Source: UMGS1387 sp045540015 | Lineage (GTDB): Bacteria > Bacillota > Clostridia > Oscillospirales > CAG-382 | Direction of reading: 5' to 3' | Length of the DNA stretch: 64,000 bases | Assembly: GCA_045540015.1 (NCBI GenBank) | Contig: JAZQGP010000052.1 | Span: 62,001-126,000, forward strand | Shown here: positions 61,383 to 64,000 of the stretch, in pieces | Numbering within the stretch: position 1 is the stretch's first letter | Layout of the letters: each line of letters begins with the position of its first letter | Position numbers and translations under genes: made by a program | The notes under the pieces: model-generated | Databases searched by the model: none | What the model was told of the DNA's origin: nothing | What the model saw: the letters and a program-made list of their open reading frames with translations, nothing else

Positions 61383-62093
61383 ATGCCAAGACACAATTCT
61401 ATACTCGAAGAAAGAATAGGATACACATTTAAGGACAAAAGCCTGCTTGACATAGCACTTACTCACTCCTCTTACGCAAACGAACTGAAAGCCAAAGGAG
61501 AAAACGTAATGTACAATGAAAGGCTTGAATTTCTTGGAGATTCGGTTTTATCTCTTGTGGCAAGCGTTTATTTGTACAAAGGCAACAGAAGCATGTTTGA
61601 GGGAGATTTAACAAAGGTTCGTGCGGGTATTGTCTGCGAAAATGCTCTGTTTGACTATGCAAATTCCATTGAACTCGGCGAATATTTATTCCTTGGACAC
61701 GGTGAAGATGCAAACGGTGGACGGACAAGACGCTCGATACTTGCCGATGCTTTTGAAGCGCTTCTTGCGGCTATTTATCTCGACGGCGGTTTTGAGAAGG
61801 CTCGTAAATTTGTTTTGCCGTTTTTAACTGAAGCTGCTGAAAAGTTTATACGCGACGGTGCTTCCGACGACTACAAAACTCTTCTTCAGAAATTTATTCA
61901 GCAAAACAAGGGAGACATCCTCGAATACTCCATGACAGGCGAAAGCGGCCCTTCACATCAAAAAGTGTTTGACTACGATGTTCTGCTGAACAACAATGTT
62001 ATCGGCAGCGGAAGCGGTCCTTCAAAGCGTGATGCCGAACAGATGGCTGCACGTCAAGCACTCATTCTCTTCGGCAAAATAAAGGATAAATAA
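61383..62093 (+). CDS. rnc: Ribonuclease III
   Basis: The 236-aa double-strand-specific nuclease processes rRNA and regulatory duplexes. The signature ERLEFLGDSVLSL (catalytic acidic cluster) lies at about 41-53, with the second cluster DAFEALLAAIYLDGG at about 122-136. The C-terminal dsRNA-binding domain is about 165-232 (DYKTLLQKFIQ, GPSHQKVF, GSGPSKRDAEQMAARQAL). The stop codon overlaps the next start (TAATG), so translation is coupled. Confidence 0.97.
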   Translation: MPRHNSILEERIGYTFKDKSLLDIALTHSSYANELKAKGENVMYNERLEFLGDSVLSLVASVYLYKGNRSMFEGDLTKVRAGIVCENALFDYANSIELGEYLFLGHGEDANGGRTRRSILADAFEALLAAIYLDGGFEKARKFVLPFLTEAAEKFIRDGASDDYKTLLQKFIQQNKGDILEYSMTGESGPSHQKVFDYDVLLNNNVIGSGSGPSKRDAEQMAARQALILFGKIKDK

Positions 62094-63172
62094 TGAGACA
62101 TATAAACATTCCTGTCTTTATTCCCCACGAAGGCTGCAAAAACTCTTGTGTATTCTGCGACCAACGCACAATTACAGGTACAAGATTAAACGCAGATCGC
62201 GATATAAGGCATGAAATAGATACAGCATTGTCTACTGTTGAAAGCGATGCTGAAGTTGAAATTGCTTTTTTCGGCGGAAGCTTTACGGGCATCGACAAAT
62301 CTCTGATGATTAGACTTTGTGATAGCGCCTTTGAGTATGTAAAGCTAGGAAAAGTAAAGGCTATAAGACTTTCCACAAGACCTGATTACATAGACGAAGG
62401 CATTCTTACAATTTTAAAGGAACGTGGTGTCACCGACATTGAGCTTGGTTTGCAAAGCATGTCTCAAAAGGTGCTTGATGCCTCAAAAAGAGGACATACA
62501 ATTGAAGATACAAAAAGAGCATGCAAACTTATAAAGCAATACGGTTTTAATCTTGTCGGGCAAATGATGATAGGACTTCCCTGTTCTGAACCTCAAGACG
62601 AAATATACACGGCAGAAGCAATTTGCGCTCTCGGATGTGATGGTGCAAGAATATACCCGACTGTTGTATTTTATGGTACAGAGCTTTATGAAATGGCAAA
62701 GAGCAGTACATACAAACCTCTGTCGGTAGAAGATGCTGTTAAAAGAAGCGCGGCGGTTTACAAGATATTCAAAAACAACAACATTGAAGTATTAAGAATC
62801 GGGCTTCATTCATCCGAAGAACTGTCCGACAATAGTAAGGTGTATGCAGGAGCAAACCACCCCTCTCTCGGTGAACTTGTCATTGGCGAATACAGATACG
62901 AGCTTCTCCGTGACAGACTGTACAATTTAAAAAATACACTTTTTGATACTAATGAGGACAAGATTCTCTGCATTTACTGCGGAGAAAGCGAGCTATCAAA
63001 ATTCTGCGGGCAAAAGAAAATAAACAAAATACGTTTAATAAAAGAATTTGAAAACTACGGTGTCAAAGACATAAGGTTTATTCCTTCACCATATCTGAAT
63101 GACGAAAAGACCTTATTCAGCACCGAAAATGTAAAGACTAACAAAAGACGGAGGAAAAAGAATTGTATTTAA
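62093..63172 (+). CDS. Elongator-like radical SAM protein
   Basis: This 359-aa protein has the radical SAM cluster motif CKNSCVFC (CxxxCxxC) near residue 15, then FFGGSFTGID, IRLSTRPDYID, IELGLQSMSQKVLDASKRGH and VGQMMIGLPC, as in the Elp3/MiaB-like superfamily. Similar genes between rnc and smc are common in Clostridia and are annotated as Elp3-like, but no acetyltransferase domain is present and the reaction is unknown. It shares one base with rnc and ends 10 bases into smc. Confidence 0.88.
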   Translation: MRHINIPVFIPHEGCKNSCVFCDQRTITGTRLNADRDIRHEIDTALSTVESDAEVEIAFFGGSFTGIDKSLMIRLCDSAFEYVKLGKVKAIRLSTRPDYIDEGILTILKERGVTDIELGLQSMSQKVLDASKRGHTIEDTKRACKLIKQYGFNLVGQMMIGLPCSEPQDEIYTAEAICALGCDGARIYPTVVFYGTELYEMAKSSTYKPLSVEDAVKRSAAVYKIFKNNNIEVLRIGLHSSEELSDNSKVYAGANHPSLGELVIGEYRYELLRDRLYNLKNTLFDTNEDKILCIYCGESELSKFCGQKKINKIRLIKEFENYGVKDIRFIPSPYLNDEKTLFSTENVKTNKRRRKKNCI

Positions 63173-64000
63173 AGGCTCTGGAACTACGAGGCTTCAAATC
63201 CTTCCCCGACAAAACAAGACTTGAATTTGACACAGGTGTAACAGCCGTTGTCGGACCTAACGGAAGCGGAAAATCTAATATTTCCGACGCTGTACGCTGG
63301 GTACTTGGCGAAATGTCCCCTAAATCCCTAAGAGGCTCAAAAATGGAGGACGTAATATTTGCTGGTACTGCAAAGCGTACTCAGACAGGCTTTTGTGAGG
63401 TTTCCATAATTATAGACAATTCGGGAAATGAGCTGTCATGTGATACCGAAGAAGTTAAGATTACCCGTAAGTATTACAGAAGCGGAGACAGCGAATACAG
63501 AATTAACGACAAGCCCTCAAGACTCAAAGACATTTATGAGTTATTTTTGAATACAGGTATCGGCCGAGAGGGTTATTCTGTTGTAGGACAGGGAAAAATA
63601 GCTGAGGTTATTTCTCAGAAAAGCGACGAAAGACGTCATATTTTTGAGGAGGCTGCCGGCATTTCCAAATTTCGCTACCGCAAAAACGATGCTGAAAAGA
63701 AGCTTGCAGAAACTGAAACAAATCTCATAAGGCTTAATGACATCGCGGGAGAAATTGCTCTGAGACTAGGTCCACTCGAAAAGGATGCAGAAAACGCAAA
63801 AAAATATCTTGTCCTATCTGAGAGAAAGAAAGAGCTTGAAGTGTCTATATGGCTCGACAGAATTGTAAAAGCTTCAGATAAGGCAAAAGACTTTGAAAAC
63901 CGTTATAATACAGCAAAGAACAATTATGAAGCAAAGAACAACGAGCTTGTCCTGCTTGATGCTGCACTTGACGGATTATTCAACAAAAAGCAGTTTGTAT
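63163..64000 (+). CDS. smc: Chromosome segregation protein SMC, N-terminal part (runs off window)
   Basis: The frame from TTG 63163 (GGAGG 9 bases upstream) translates to MYLKALELRGFKSFPDKT, with Walker A VGPNGSGKSNISDAVRWVLGE, then SLRGSKMEDVIFAG and GREGYSVVGQGKIAEVI, and the beginning of the first coiled coil (FRYRKNDAEKKLAETETNL) at about residue 170. SMC ATPases condense and segregate the chromosome with ScpA and ScpB. About 279 of an expected ~1,190 residues are in the window. It overlaps the radical SAM gene by 10 bp. Confidence 0.97.
   Translation, partial: MYLKALELRGFKSFPDKTRLEFDTGVTAVVGPNGSGKSNISDAVRWVLGEMSPKSLRGSKMEDVIFAGTAKRTQTGFCEVSIIIDNSGNELSCDTEEVKITRKYYRSGDSEYRINDKPSRLKDIYELFLNTGIGREGYSVVGQGKIAEVISQKSDERRHIFEEAAGISKFRYRKNDAEKKLAETETNLIRLNDIAGEIALRLGPLEKDAENAKKYLVLSERKKELEVSIWLDRIVKASDKAKDFENRYNTAKNNYEAKNNELVLLDAALDGLFNKKQFV

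Overview
The window reads as a chromosome segment of a low-GC, Gram-positive anaerobe of the class Clostridia (Bacillota), probably an uncultured gut- or rumen-type lineage. This rests on gene content: MecA-type adaptor, MreB, SpoIIIE-type FtsK, SMC, UppP, ftsH-tilS linkage, S-layer-homology (SLH) anchored enzymes, very large secreted proteins with Big_2 and InlB-type repeats, strong AGGAGG-type ribosome binding sites and frequent TTG starts. No rRNA, tRNA, CRISPR array, phage or transposase was recognised. Genus-level placement is not possible by eye.

Layout. (1) 1-15,030: the end of an AraC-type regulator, then three tandem secreted paralogs of about 1,460-1,570 aa on the minus strand. Each has a signal peptide, a beta-rich N-terminal module, Big_2-like domains, an SGNH-type esterase domain, an InlB-type repeat, a carbohydrate-binding-like module and an unnamed C-terminal domain. 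A 51-codon remnant of another SGNH gene lies downstream of the first. (2) 15,242-18,680: topoisomerase III, then a plus-strand pair, MecA-like adaptor and family-4 uracil-DNA glycosylase. (3) 18,744-28,175 (minus): a 1,656-aa protein that looks like a large DUF4011-type SF1 helicase with all readable catalytic motifs lost, then mreB, gpmI and a GLUG-repeat secreted protein carrying the same C-terminal domain as the three paralogs. (4) 28,354-35,081 (minus): rplI-dnaB-tilS-ftsH-pyridoxamine kinase-flavoprotein. (5) 35,264-40,565 (plus): uppP, ftsK, a ComEC-like metallo-beta-lactamase-fold hydrolase and a LOG-family protein. (6) 40,609-51,361 (minus): two tandem SLH-anchored giant proteins with a GH99-like (WbsX-type) domain and arrays of a roughly 140-aa beta module, divergent from an AraC regulator. 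(7) 52,431-55,478 (minus): ispD-ispF-SGNH esterase-histidine phosphatase. (8) 55,801-64,000 (plus): an rRNA methyltransferase, dprA, topA, plsX, rnc, a radical SAM protein and the start of smc.

How it fits together. Core replication, envelope and isoprenoid genes alternate with surface glycan-directed proteins. The SGNH family (secreted, no visible anchor) and the GH99-like pair (SLH-anchored) together suggest removal of ester groups and cleavage of a complex mannose-type or similar glycan outside the cell, with AraC-type regulators next to both loci. That link is inference. The items most worth a second look are the apparently dead DUF4011-like helicase beside mreB, the unnamed C-terminal domain shared by four secreted proteins, and a palindrome sitting at the predicted transcription start of two of the three paralogs.
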